Under the pieces are notes generated by a model that was not told the DNA's origin, ran no database searches, and worked only from the letters and a program-made list of their open reading frames with translations. The position numbers and the translations under genes were made by a program. From assembly GCA_026545225.1 (NCBI GenBank), contig CM048846.1, positions 36,157,501 through 36,221,500 on the forward strand: a stretch of 64,000 nucleotides of DNA. The letters are read 5' to 3'. Positions within the stretch are counted from its first letter, which is position 1. Every line of letters starts with the position of its first letter. This DNA is from Cornus controversa. Lineage: Eukaryota; Streptophyta; Magnoliopsida; Cornales; Cornaceae. Positions 47,425 to 57,589 of this stretch are shown here, piece by piece.

Positions 47425-48522
47425 ATGGAACTCTTGACTATATTTTTACTCCCATTCATTGTGGTGTTGATGGCACGCAAACGGGGACGTAATGATGCGT
47501 CCACAAGTGCAGATAATCGAATTGTGTTTACTAGAAACATGTTTGAAGATGATTTTAACTACAACACTTTCATAAACATCATTGGATGTCGGGCTATGAG
47601 GATAGAAAGGAAAGTGAATCTTGTGGCAATCAAACAAGAATGGGAACTGGATTTTGTGCAATATTTTGAGGATAATGGTTGGGAGTCTCTATGTGATCTT
47701 CGGGAGATTGTCAAGCCGGACATGGTTCGATATTTCTATGGTAATATCATTACATCGAGCTTGGATGACCTAACTTTTGTGACCAAATGTTATGGTGTTC
47801 GGGTTGAGGTTACCAAGGATATAATTGCCAATATATTGGGAGTCCCAAAGATTGAAAATGGCTTAGTTTTGCCATATCAAATTGAGGATCCAAACCAACC
47901 AACCATGGATGACATGATTAGGGAGTTATGCATACCCAATGCCCCTAGACTTGTTGATAGGTTACCTTCACTCTATATCACACACAATGTGTCGGCATTG
48001 AATTTGGTAGTCTCCTACAACCTTGATCCTCATGATCATAAAGGTAATTTGATCAAGAGTCGAGCTGAGCTACTATACCATATTGTTCGAGAGGATCCCA
48101 TCAATCTTCCCATAACAATCATGCGTACCATGATTCTAGCTACTCGACACTCTAGGTCATCATCAGCCTTACCCTTCCCACAGATTATCATGGCTATTCT
48201 GAGAGGTGCAAGGGTTTCTATTCCTGATGGAGCAGATGTTGAAAGACCGAAAGGGATAATTTATGCTACCTCAATTACTCGTTCAGTCAATAAGAAAAAG
48301 AAGTATAGAAAAGCCTATGAGCTCAGTCAAGGAGCTGGACAGGCTATGTCTAGGGGTCGTGGAGTTTTTCAACTTCCTGCGACTGACACACCAGTGACAG
48401 CAAATCAAATGAACCAAGTTCTCAGGTTCATTCAGCAAGGGTTTGATCGTTTACATGCTAGGATAGACAAGCTGGACCCTGCTGTATCTGATGAGGCTGC
48501 TGATGATGCAGATGATGATTAG
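47425..48522 (+). CDS. Element B ORF2, plant 'putative transposon protein'-like
   Basis: 365 intact codons with its own ATG (a second start at Met16, MARKRGRND, would drop a hydrophobic lead of 15 residues). The central part, including GWESLCDLREIVKPDMVRYF and VRVEVTKDIIANILGVP, resembles the plant 'putative transposon protein' family seen near many LTR elements, whose function is unknown. A basic tract (KKKKYRK) and an acidic C-terminus (DEAADDADDD) follow. It lies in the position where Sireviruses can carry an env-like gene, but I see no convincing membrane anchor beyond the short hydrophobic start. Being open while gag has four stops makes it notable. Family assignment is from memory of motifs. 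Confidence 0.75.
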   Translation: MELLTIFLLPFIVVLMARKRGRNDASTSADNRIVFTRNMFEDDFNYNTFINIIGCRAMRIERKVNLVAIKQEWELDFVQYFEDNGWESLCDLREIVKPDMVRYFYGNIITSSLDDLTFVTKCYGVRVEVTKDIIANILGVPKIENGLVLPYQIEDPNQPTMDDMIRELCIPNAPRLVDRLPSLYITHNVSALNLVVSYNLDPHDHKGNLIKSRAELLYHIVREDPINLPITIMRTMILATRHSRSSSALPFPQIIMAILRGARVSIPDGADVERPKGIIYATSITRSVNKKKKYRKAYELSQGAGQAMSRGRGVFQLPATDTPVTANQMNQVLRFIQQGFDRLHARIDKLDPAVSDEAADDADDD

Positions 48523-49081
48523 ACTTTAGGTCTTGCTATATTTTTGTTCTAGACTGTTGTTGCTTTCCTTATCCTTGATGTCTAGACATTTATTTTTGTT
48601 ATGTTTATTCCATCAACTGATATGTTTTGGATATTCATTTGATTTGTGATGATGATTATTTTTGCTTTCTTATTGTCTTATTATCTTTATGTGCTTCATG
48701 ATTTATCTGTTTATCTAAATCTCTTGGGTATTACTTTGTCAATTTGTTCCAAAAAGGGGGAGATGATATTGTTATATGCATATGATATGATATGAGTTTC
48801 TTTGACAAAGGGGGAGATATATTTTATATCAGATATTTTTGATTGAGAGATTAAGGGGGAGATTATTTTTTTTATTAAGCTTTTCACAGGTTGTGTTGTT
48901 TAAGAGATGTGCAGGTACAACATGTTTTTATTCTAACCATCTTGAACACACAAGTGAAGCTTCTAATGATCAGTTCTTTATTTCTATGTATTTTTGGGTA
49001 ACATTGTAATCTAATTTTTTCAATGGGTTAGGTTTTTTATTGTCTAAGTGGTTTTGTCACGAAATTGCCAAAGGGGGAGAT
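48523..49081 (+). other. Element B multiple polypurine tracts before 3' LTR
   Basis: Four AAGGGGGAGAT motifs lie at about 48754, 48807, 48852 and 49071, the last abutting TGTGAG of the LTR. Multiple polypurine tracts are a known Sirevirus trait. The last one would prime plus-strand synthesis. Confidence 0.85.
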
Positions 49082-50521
49082 TGTGAGATATAAATTTGTA
49101 ATTGGCATATTTCGGTGATCAAAACTTGATTGATCGAGTTGTAATTTTTGATTTATTCTTTGTATCGATCATCGACAACTTCGAGCTGATATTCAAGTGC
49201 ATGGAAGCTGCTAAGTCAGTTAGAACATCATATAGTACAGGTAAGTATGGTGAGGACACTCTACACTTTTTATTCCCAAGCCTATTTTGAAAAACCAGGG
49301 TTTAAATGAAAATTTTAGGGTTTTTCAAAGTAGGACCGGTCCCCAATATTTAGGACCGGTCCAACTTTTCTCGGCAGTTTAGTTTCTGCACGTTTTCAAA
49401 AAGTCCCACCGGTCCTATTTATTTGGCACCGGTCCAACTTAGCCTGATCCAAATAGGAAACAAATCTTGACGGAATTGCTGATTCCTATTGGATTTGAAA
49501 CTTCTAGGAGAGTTCCATTTTGGTATCCAACTTCTTTTCCAAGTAGAATTAGAACTTCCTTGCATATATATATGTATTCATATTTTCTCTACAAGGGTGC
49601 CCTGGAAAATTAATATTTTTAGAGAGAGAAAGTATATACAGTATAATTAGGGCTTTATATTTTTAAGAACACACATCCATACTTCACGAGTGATATTTAG
49701 GATGGTGTTCTACTTCTGATTAGCTGCTCAGAGACTACATTAAATCTATTTGCTGATCAAAACATTGGATTGAAGGTTCTTTGCTTGCTTGCTTGCTGAG
49801 GAAGAAAGGTGACCAGATTGCACTACGAAGGGAACAAAATACTTGCTGAGTATTTTTGTTCTTCCAGCAACCTTTCTATAAGGGTGGTGACGTTAGCCTG
49901 AAGTCTGCAGCTATAATACCCCGCTCCAACACATGGTATGATATTGTCCGCTTTGGGCCTAAGCCCTCACGGTTTTGCTCTTGGGTTTTACCCCAAAAGG
50001 CCTCATACCATTTGAAGAGAATATACTACATATAAGCACATCCCTTTTTCCACACCCAAGCGATGTGGGATTGAGCATCCTGTACCCTGTCAGTGTGGTA
50101 GCTCAGCCCAGTGTCTGTCTTCGCACCCGCCCACTCACACCCGTCCACAAGGGTTACTACAGCAGTAGTTGGACGTGTTGTCGCAATCATAAGCGTGAGG
50201 TGTTCTGCATCAGATTCTTGACAGAGTGAAGAGGGGTGTGAGACTGAGACAGAGTCTGTTGTACTTTGCTTCATCATAGTGAATTGGCTCCCTGAGGCGT
50301 GCCGCTTCCCTCCTTGGTTTTTCCCGCCTTGGGTTTCCACGTATATCTGGTGCATTCTTTTCTTTACTTGCACTTTATTTATTTGCTTGCTTTAATTGTT
50401 TGGTTAATTGGACTTAAAATTGAATTAATTAAAAATTAAGCAAACGAGCAAGTGATCCTATTCACCCCCCTCTAGGTTCTAAAATACTTTTCGCAACCGC
50501 TTCCGCACCGCGCAACTCACA
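49082..50521 (+). repeat. Element B 3' LTR with nested TRIM LTR
   Basis: Pairs with 42533-43718 at visibly high identity (a few percent scattered substitutions by eye). It is split by 250 bp plus target duplication at 49912-50161. Confidence 0.94.
49912..50161 (-). mobile_element. Solo TRIM LTR inside element B 3' LTR
   Basis: A 250-bp reverse-oriented copy of the TRIM LTR found at 22803 and 55197. Target copies GCAGC (49907-49911) and GCAGT (50162-50166) correspond to GCAGC in the uninterrupted 5' LTR. One terminal base has changed (TATAATACC for TGTAATACC). It postdates element B. Confidence 0.95.
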
Positions 50522-50571
50522 AAATTGGTGAAATCTCTTGACCAATTTGTTGGAAAAACTTTGGCCAATTC
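50522..50571 (-). pseudogene. TNL exon 2, first 50 bp
   Basis: Minus-strand codons NWPKFFQQIGQEISPIL precede the element B insertion, then continue at 42532 with PPRTLTVAEYEVGI in the same frame. The acceptor GATAG lies at 50572-50576. Confidence 0.82.
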
Positions 50572-51046
50572 CTATCAAAGTATAAAGCACATTAGAATCT
50601 AGTACGGTGAATAGCTTTATCCATTGCAACTTATATGTAGGCAACAATATAATAAAGAAACATTTTTTTGGGAAGTAGATTAATTAACAACCATTTGCTA
50701 GAACTAGAAGTAAGATAACAGTTGAAAATGCTAGCATCTGTTTGATTCTTATAAATATAAACAAAAGTGAGTAAACACTTCAGTAACAGAAGATATGACA
50801 CGCTTTACACAAAACTTTCTGGCCTACTCAAATGTTAAAAGTTTAATTGACATTCCTAATATTAATGGGCAGTCTAATTATGTGAGGAATTAATCTATAT
50901 TGTATTAGGAAATTATATATTGATAATTAAAGAAGTTGATGTTTAGCACAAACTAAAAATGAAACAGCAATATTATATTAAAGTAAGCTAGTAGTAGCTA
51001 ATAGATCGAAGCAGAACGTGTGTGTATATATATATATATATAATAC
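50572..51046 (-). other. TNL intron 1
   Basis: 475-bp intron from a GTATTA donor at 51046 to ATAG at 50572. AT-rich with an (AT)n tract at 51027-51041. Confidence 0.75.
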
Positions 51047-51534
51047 CCATTTACTGCATCATCTAAATCTAACCCGCTTATCCCTGCTGCTTCCTCCAAA
51101 GCTGTCTTCCATCTTTTCAGCTCGTCCGCCGTACGAATTCCTTCATGCTTGCAGGTAAAAGCTTCACCAAACTTTCCCGTTTGAATTTTAACATCCGATG
51201 GTTTCACATCGTAGAAGAGAGGCAAAACGATCTGTTCCTCGTTCTTCCTGCACTCAAGGATCTCCACCAGTTCATCCAAGCACCATGATGAAGAAGCGTA
51301 GTTTTCGGAGAAAATGATCACTGCAATTCTTGATTCATTTATATTCTTGAGGAGCTCAGGAGATATGAATTTTCCTCTCTCAAGTTCTTCGTCATCTTTG
51401 AAGATTCTAAATCCTTTCAGAAACATGTGGAGACAGGCTACAAAGTGATTGCGGGTGTCTTTGCCGTGGAAGCTCAAGAACATGTCATATTCCCATCTAG
51501 GCATGGAAGATGAAGATGAAGATGAAGAAGCCAT
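51047..51534 (-). pseudogene. TNL exon 1: TIR domain
   Basis: Starts MASSSSSSSS then YDMFLSFHGKDTRNHF, FKDDEELERGKFISPELLKN, ESRIAVIIFSENYASSSWCL, DELVEILECRK, VLPLFYDVKPSDVK, TGKFGEAF and DELKRWKTALEEAAGISG. The exon is open throughout, and ends AVNG at the donor. The Glu in WCLDEL, the catalytic residue of TIR NADases, is kept. The usual FRGEDTR is FHGKDTR, two charge changes in a conserved segment. With both LTR elements and frameshifts downstream, a truncated TIR-only protein is the largest plausible product. Confidence 0.93.
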
Positions 51535-52750
51535 AGAAAGTAAAATTGGTTATATGTGAGCCAAATTACTTAATAGTTAGTCTAGTGTAAGGATATATGA
51601 TAAGTATCCCTCCCAATTTAAAGTAGGAGCATAACATATATTGGTGACTTTTCACGAACCTTCTTCCACTTCCAAATTGCTGTTCAAGTCCAACGTAATA
51701 AATAAATTTCCACTTCCAAATTGCTGTCCAATAATTTCTTATCAGTTTCTTTTGATTGGTCGCCTTTTCCCATTGCTTATGACTACGTAGGTAAATTATG
51801 CCAAGTCCAAGAGCTTTCGAAAGGAAATTGACTACAAAGTTGTACTCATTTTCACTCTCATTGCCTTCATAACAATGATAGCAGACCCACTTAATGTTTT
51901 TTCTGCTTATCCGGAGGAGCATGTTTCCAACTTTCTATCAGTGGCTCTTGGAAATTCTGTCCAAAGCATCAAAAACGCTTTGTAAAGTAACCTCCTTGCA
52001 ATTACAGTCTTGTCCCTTCATTTAAAACCAGAGCCTATAGAAACCTGCCTTCTTTTTACCCCAATACCCTGTTTATAATTAAAGTGAATATTGTGAAATT
52101 CCTCTGTTTGGGTACTGGAGTGCAATATAGATATCATAGTGTAAAACACCCTATAAACCACAGAAAATCGGCATTATACATCATCGCGAGTCTTCTTGAT
52201 GGCGCTGTTTGGGTCATATATGTTGATCTGATCCACATTGCTCTACTTTTTAGCCTCTGTTTCGCCGTTCGCGGAAGACCCATTTGCCAACTTTGAATTA
52301 GAGTTCTATTATATAACTGAATCAATTTGTTCTGATTCGGACTTTCGTTTCTAATTCCTGCAGAGAACCACATCTCAGTTCGGTTGTGAGATATTTTGAT
52401 TGGATTTGAAGAGAATAGATTGAACGTTTTGGTTGGTTAGAGAGTGTGTTGGTGGGGAGATGAGAGCGGTGGTGGGCGGCGGCGTGGTGGCAGAGAGTGG
52501 GGCCGGCAGCTATGCTTTGCTACAGAGAGGAGTCTAGCCGGCTGACTTATAGTAGTTACTATCACATCCTGTAGTTTGTACTTATTTTGCAAACAAACGT
52601 TTGTTTACAATAATTGTATAAATTCAAACGTTTTGCATAATCTATCAAAAAGATTCAAATTGTATATAGACAACTTTGACACTATACAAAAAGATTGTTA
52701 TACTCTTTGACCTTCTTGATTTGAAAAAGAACTTTTTATTAGTTAAAAAA
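51535..52750. other. Upstream region of the TNL gene
   Basis: Should contain the TNL promoter. The sequence CTTCCACTTCCAAATTGCTGT is partly duplicated (51662 and 51707). A purine/GC-rich stretch (52440-52530, GGTGGTGGGCGGCGGCGTGG) stands out but matches nothing I recognise. No gene called. Confidence 0.4.
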
Positions 52751-53170
52751 TTACCCATTTGGAGGAGCTTTATGGGGGGGATTGAAACGAATTTTCAAGC
52801 TCAAGAAGTTCTTTCCAAAAAACATTAGTGTTTGTTGAAATAAGGAAAATTGACTTCTAATGAAAGTCGAATTCCTAAAAGTTTGTTCAAAAGAAGCCGA
52901 AGAAACTTATTTTTGAAAAAAAATCAGAATTATTTTAAGTAACAAATTTTATAGATAATTTTGTCTTCGTTTATTTCGTAAAATTTGCTTATTGGGAGTA
53001 ATTATTAAGGATAAATTTTCATGTTAAAATTGTGTTAATTGTAAAAGAAATTTCAAAAAATACATCCACCAAGCGACTTTTTTCTTAAATTCCTTTTATT
53101 GAAGACACTCTTTACATGTCTTTTAAATAGAAGGAATTTTAGAATCATGAAGCTCCTCCAAAAAGGACTG
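52751..53170. mobile_element. Possible MITE with inverted ends
   Basis: TTTGGAGGAGCTTTATG (left, about 52758) and its near-inverse CATGAAGCTCCTCCAAAAA (right, about 53147) are about 400 bp apart and enclose AT-rich sequence with internal inverted segments (AAAAGTTTGTTCAAAAGAAG). No clear target duplication was found, so the superfamily is open. Confidence 0.45.
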
Positions 53171-53950
53171 TAGATAATATTTGCTTTAAAGAAAAGAATT
53201 TCACTGCCTCGAATAAAAAATTACAAATTACCAATATATATCATAAAAAGTTTCTAAATTAAACAAAATTAACAAATCCTCTTTTCACATAATATTTCAC
53301 ATACATTTTTTTAACTGAATAATAAAAATCATACACAATAACAAAATAAACCTATCTCAAACCATGATTTTCTATGGAGATTATAAGAACAGAATAGAAT
53401 TAAATTAAAAAAAAAAAAAGAAGAAAGAAACTAGCTTGGTTGTTGAGAAAACAAAAGCAAGTAATTTTTTTTGATTTTTCACAGCCCATTATGCAACATG
53501 GACAATGGAAGAGCCTTCATGCAACTGTGACGAAATGACGTATTTCTCTTCCAAAAGCAAAACAATCAAAAATTTTAACAAATAAATACAACAACATAAT
53601 ATCTTTCAATGCCTTCACCAAAATTGCTGACAAAAATTTAATTGGACATATACGCATTTCTATGCAACAATAATAAACCAATTATTCCATGCAACTAGGA
53701 CTGTGAAAATGAAGCTAAAACTAAGTTCTTTCGTGTTGTAAGAACTGTAAACTAGAACATAAAATCTAGCCACTAATAATGATGCAAATCAATGACACCG
53801 TAAAGTTTCAAAGTAAAACAACGCACCTAAAAAAAATCAACAACGAAACTCGTAAGAATGAAAACTTCTGTTGTTGAGAGACCAACGAGAAATCAGAGAT
53901 GATAAAGACGAAGATGATGTTGAAGATGAGGGCAAAACCAGAGAAGCCAT
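53171..53950. other. AT-rich intergenic DNA
   Basis: No gene or repeat recognised. Confidence 0.4.
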
Positions 53951-53959
53951 AAATATATA

Positions 53960-54008
<49 letters not shown>

Positions 54009-54010
54009 GC
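53951..54010. repeat. (GT)n-(AT)n compound microsatellite
   Basis: About 34 bp of TG repeats followed by an AT run. Confidence 0.96.
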
Positions 54011-54239
54011 CTCTATTTGTGATAGGTTAGGGTTTCAAATGTGTGTGACTGTGCGTGTTGGTGTGTGTATAGATATATATAAATGTATATATGTATGTAT
54101 AGTTATATTAAAAGATGAGGGGATATATGTGTATGTATAGATATATATAGATTAGAAGGGAATGGGACAGACTAGGTGAAGGAGATCCTGAGATGGATGG
54201 TCTACACACTTACAATAAGCGTAGACGTAGAGGATGATT

Positions 54240-54474
54240 TTGATTTATTTTATTTTATATATGTATTTTTCTTATTTATTTAGGGTTTTTGTTTTCCTTT
54301 TAGGGTTATTGTTTTACCTATATACAGGGATAGCTAATACATTGTGACAACATTTTTTGATGATTATTATAGAATACGTTTACTGAGATTTCTCCTCTCC
54401 CTCTGTTCTTCTTCTTCTCTCTTTCTCTCTTCTTCTTCCCCTGTCTCTCCCATTCTTTCAAGCCTCCTGCATCA
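54240..54474 (+). mobile_element. Ty3/gypsy 5' LTR, 3' portion (start not defined)
   Basis: A TATATA-type core, a TTTAGGGTTTTTGTTTTCC stretch, and a CT-rich end (CTTCTTCTTCTCTCTTTCTC) finish near 54474. TTTTGGTATCAAATC follows, a Met-tRNA-type primer site with mismatches. A gag lies 2 kb downstream. The left border cannot be set, because no second LTR is in the window. Confidence 0.5.
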
Positions 54475-55196
54475 ATTTTGGTATCAAATCAAAGATTCAT
54501 AGTAATTCTGTTAGCATCTACTATTCACAACGAACAAACCTATACATCACTGTTTCCAGCCCTACTGTTCAGACCCCTAAACAAACCCTAACCTGCACCC
54601 TAAACCTACTGTTATCCATCTGAAAACCCTAGCAGCCGCCCTCACATCGTCTTCCTCACACCCAAACCCTAATCCTTCACCAATCAAACCCTAGCCACTG
54701 CCGCAACCCACCCGCAAAACAGCCACCCCTAACCCTTCATCATCTTCAACCCAAACAAAACCAAACCCTAACTTCACTGCTGCCTCATTCTCAAAAACTA
54801 TAGCCTCATCCATCACTGTCATCATCTTCGTACATCACCAACAACCTTTAAAACTAGAGTTTTCGAGATCGCCGGAGAATCAATGTCAACCCTTCACCGG
54901 GAAAAAAATAAAAAATAAAAAATAAAACATAAGGAGGTCTTCATCGCTGCCAGAATCTTAACATTAGAATCAGCGGATAGTTCCCATTCACTATCGACAA
55001 GTGGTCAGACCTCATCGAAAAATCCTCGTCGCCGTCGCGGGTCTTCTCTTCCTCTATGGTCAATTGATGTCACGTCGCCTTCCTGAAGAATCCATGCTCC
55101 TTATCGTGAAGTCTGCAATTGATTTGGGGACGCAAGTGTTGGTTTATTTTATAACCAAAACCCGACCCGTGATACAATGTGACACAGGTTCGATCT
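54475..55196 (+). other. Gypsy untranslated leader with telo-box motifs
   Basis: Contains AAACCCTA five times (about 54583, 54623, 54664, 54685, 54763). These telo-boxes are normally found in promoters and leaders of plant ribosomal-protein genes. It continues after the TRIM cluster at 56087. Confidence 0.65.
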
Positions 55197-56086
55197 TGTA
55201 GTAACCCTTATAGACGAGTGTGAGTGGGCGGGTGCGAAGACAGACACTGGGCTGAGCTACCACACTGACAGGGTGCAGGGTGCTCAATCCCACATCGCCT
55301 GGGTGTGGAAAAGGGGATGTGCTTATATGTAGTATGTTCTCTTCAAATGGTATGAGGCCTTTTAGGGTAAAACCCAAGAGCAAAATCGTGCGGGTTCTGG
55401 CCCAAAGCGGACAATATCATATCATGTGTTGGAGCGGGGTATTACAATTGGTATCAAAGCCTGAACCCAGCCGGAAGTGTGCCGACGAGGACGTCGAGCC
55501 TCGTAGGAGGGTGGATTGTAGTAACCCTTGTGGACGGGTGTGAGTGGGCGGGTGCGAAGACAGACACTGGGCTGAGCTACCACACTGATAGGGTGCAGGG
55601 TGCTTAATCCCACATCGCCTAGGTGTGGAAAAGGGGATGTGCTTATATGTAGTATGTTCTCTTCAAATGGTATGAGGCCTTTTAGGGTAAAACCCAAGAG
55701 CAAAATCGTGCGGGTTCTGGCCCAAAGCGGACAATATCATATCATGTGTTGGAGCGGGGTATTACAATTGGTATCAAAGCCTGAACCCAGCCGGAAGTGT
55801 GCCGACGAGGACGTCGAGCCTCGTAGGAGGGTGGATTGTAGTAACCCTTGTGGACGGGTGTGAGTGGGCGGGTGCGAAGACAGACACTGGGCTGAGCTAC
55901 CACACTGATAGGGTGCAGGGTGCTTAATCCCACATCGCCTAGGTGTGGAAAAGGGGATGTGCTTATATGTAGTATGTTCTCTTCAAATGGTATGAGGCCT
56001 TTTAGGGTAAAACCCAAGAGCAAAATCGTGCGGGTTCTGGCCCAAAGCGGACAATATCATATCATGTGTTGGAGCGGGGTATTACA
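55197..56086 (+). mobile_element. Tandem TRIM: three LTRs, two interiors
   Basis: LTRs 55197-55446, 55517-55766 and 55837-56086 (each exactly 250 bp) are separated by two 70-bp interiors (55447-55516 and 55767-55836). The whole is flanked by a perfect GATCT duplication (55192-55196 and 56087-56091). Each interior begins ATTGGTATCAAAGCC (primer site) and ends GTAGGAGGGTGGAT (purine tract). The second and third 320-bp units look identical by eye, while the first LTR differs at several bases. A single target duplication around all three LTRs means the tandem arose by LTR recombination or arrived as one unit. No coding capacity. Confidence 0.97.
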
Positions 56087-56532
56087 GATCTGGAATCAGT
56101 TCAAACCCCAAATTTAGATCAGATCTAATTATTAGTCTTGGCCTAGTAGCTACAGCCCAACCCAAAATCACTTCCAACTTATTTGGTTACGGGTACAGAT
56201 GTATTTTAATTTTGAGCATCAGTTTAGAACTAGCCCAGTTTGAGGGTTGGACCAAATCTGGCCCAGTTCCACAGTGCACAACAGTAAACCAGTCCAAGTT
56301 GGAAACTAGTTCAGCAAAAAAAAAAAAAAAAAAAATATCTATTTCAGTTTCCCAGCCACCTTGGATAGCCTATTTCTCTTGCAAACTACTTAAGGCTTCG
56401 GTTAAGGTAAGTTTTCTTCCTTTGAAAATTGTTCTAATAATTTATTTCATTTGATTTAAGTCTAGAAATTTGCATGGCCCTAGCTGAACGTTGAACTTTT
56501 AATTTCTTTAGTTGAACCTTTAATTTTCTTAC
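56087..56532 (+). other. Gypsy leader, right part
   Basis: Resumes the interrupted leader. It contains a poly(A) run of 20 at about 56315 and no gene. Confidence 0.5.
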
Positions 56533-57589
56533 CCAAATGCTAGGAGACCTCTGCCACATGTTCACCATCGAGTCGTAGATCGTAGGTTTCCACCGGAAGA
56601 CTTTGAGGACTTAGATGAGTTTGAACCAGAACCTAGGGATGATCACAAGGATCATCAGAGACATTTTAGGCCCCAAGGTAGATACCAAGATAGGAGTCAA
56701 CATCATCATTTCCCTTACAGGAATTACCATGAGGCTAGGTACTATTATGATGGGTCAGGAGATATTACAAAGAAAGTTAAAGTTGATGCTCCTAGTTATG
56801 ATGGTAGGTTAGATCCTAATGCATTTCTTGATTGGTTAGATGACATGGAAGACTAATTTGAGTGGTATGATATGTCAGATAGTCATAGAGTGAGATTTGC
56901 TAAGATGAAATTAGTGGGCTCTGCCAAGAGGTATTGGCAAGAAGTTCGAAGAAATCTAGAGCACTTAGGTAATGAACCTATTACATTGTGGGCTGAAATG
57001 AAACAGAAATTGAAAGAGAAATATCTTCCCACCTATCATATGAGACAATTGTTAGACCAATTGATGAATCTGAGACAGATGTCTTCTAGCGTGACTGAAT
57101 ACTTGTCTCCTTTTGAGGAACTTATGATGAGGTGTGATGTAAAGGAAGAGTCATGGGTCACAGTAGCTAAATTTATCAATGGATTAAAAACTGAGATTCT
57201 GAGAGAAGTCAACTTGCATGTCCCTGACACGTTAGAAGAAGCTTACCAAAAGGCTTTAGAGAATGAGAAATATTATAAGCTTCCTAATCCTAGGCGAATG
57301 ACCTCTTAAACCGGCATATCCCAACAAACTAAATCAGTTTCCTTCGAGAGATCTCGTGGGACTATACAATTTGGGACACCTATCTCCAGAGGTAGCAACA
57401 ACCCCAACCAAAGAGCTAATACTTTTAAGGGTAATGCATCTAGTTCTCAACCCGATATATCCTCTATAGAGTGTTTCCATTGTCACAGTAAAGATCATTA
57501 TGATTCACATTGTCCTCATCGTACCTTGACCTTAAACATTGAGTCAAATGAAGTTGTTGGGGAGGAAGATCTTAATATTGTTGAAGCTG
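56533..57589 (+). pseudogene. Ty3/gypsy gag, truncated by CACTA insertion
   Basis: One register with two stops (TAA at about 56855, TAA at 57307). The N-terminus is charged and His/Arg/Tyr-rich (RDDHKDHQRHFRPQGR). The gag core follows, with VDAPSYDGRLDPNAFLDWLD, VRFAKMKLVGSAKRYW, LKEKYLPTYHMRQLLDQ, VTEYLSPFEELMMRC and FINGLKTEIL. A CCHC zinc knuckle CFHCHSKDHYDSHC begins at 57472. It is cut at 57589 by the CACTA terminus, so protease and the rest of pol are displaced beyond the window. Confidence 0.9.

Larger units (their letters stand above)
42533..50521 (+). mobile_element. Element B: pol-less Sirevirus-like LTR retrotransposon
   Basis: LTRs 42533-43718 and 49082-50521 (the latter carries a nested TRIM LTR; 1185 bp without it), with TG..CA ends TGTGAG/CTCACA. 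A perfect target duplication AAATT flanks it (42528-42532 and 50522-50526). The interior has a Met-tRNA primer site (43719-43734), a gag of 684 codons, a 1.5 kb non-coding spacer, ORF2 of 365 codons, four AAGGGGGAGAT purine tracts, then the 3' LTR. Long coiled-coil gag, multiple polypurine tracts and palindromic LTR motifs recall Sireviruses (Ty1/copia). Pol is absent, so it must depend on a partner. The insertion splits TNL exon 2 just upstream of the P-loop. Confidence 0.95.
30383..51534 (-). pseudogene. TIR-NBS-LRR (TNL) disease-resistance-type gene, disrupted
   Basis: One gene on the minus strand, exons in order: TIR 51534-51047; NB-ARC 50571-50522 plus 42532-41490; LRR 41341-41068, 40820-40674, and 39450-38854 plus 31426-31117; a small exon 31096-31029; C-JID 30852-30383. 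TNL proteins are cytoplasmic/nuclear immune receptors: the TIR is an NAD-cleaving signalling domain, NB-ARC a nucleotide switch, LRR and C-JID sense effectors. LTR elements A and B lie in coding exons, and in both cases the flanking frame resumes across the insertion when one target-site copy is discounted. Independent single-base shifts occur in the P-loop, before kinase-2, after GLPL, near the LRR start and in C-JID. A premature stop also falls at the start of the third LRR exon. It cannot make a full receptor; a TIR-only product from exon 1 is conceivable. Confidence 0.9.

Noticed and set aside
51566-51922. 118-codon minus-strand ORF upstream of the TNL
   Set aside because: Composition is irregular, it contains a local DNA duplication, no domain is recognised, and it overlaps the expected promoter.
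52440-52530. GC-rich stretch as a first exon
   Set aside because: No continuing frame or splice partner found; repeats of GGTGG and GGCGG are compositional.
53871-54140. Plus-strand ORF with CVCVCV and YIYIY runs
   Set aside because: Created by the (GT)n and (AT)n microsatellites.
55280-56117. Repeated ORFs of 65-93 codons on both strands in the 55-56 kb repeats
   Set aside because: Chance frames in TRIM LTRs; the same frames recur at 22.7-23.3 and 50 kb only because the LTR is repeated.
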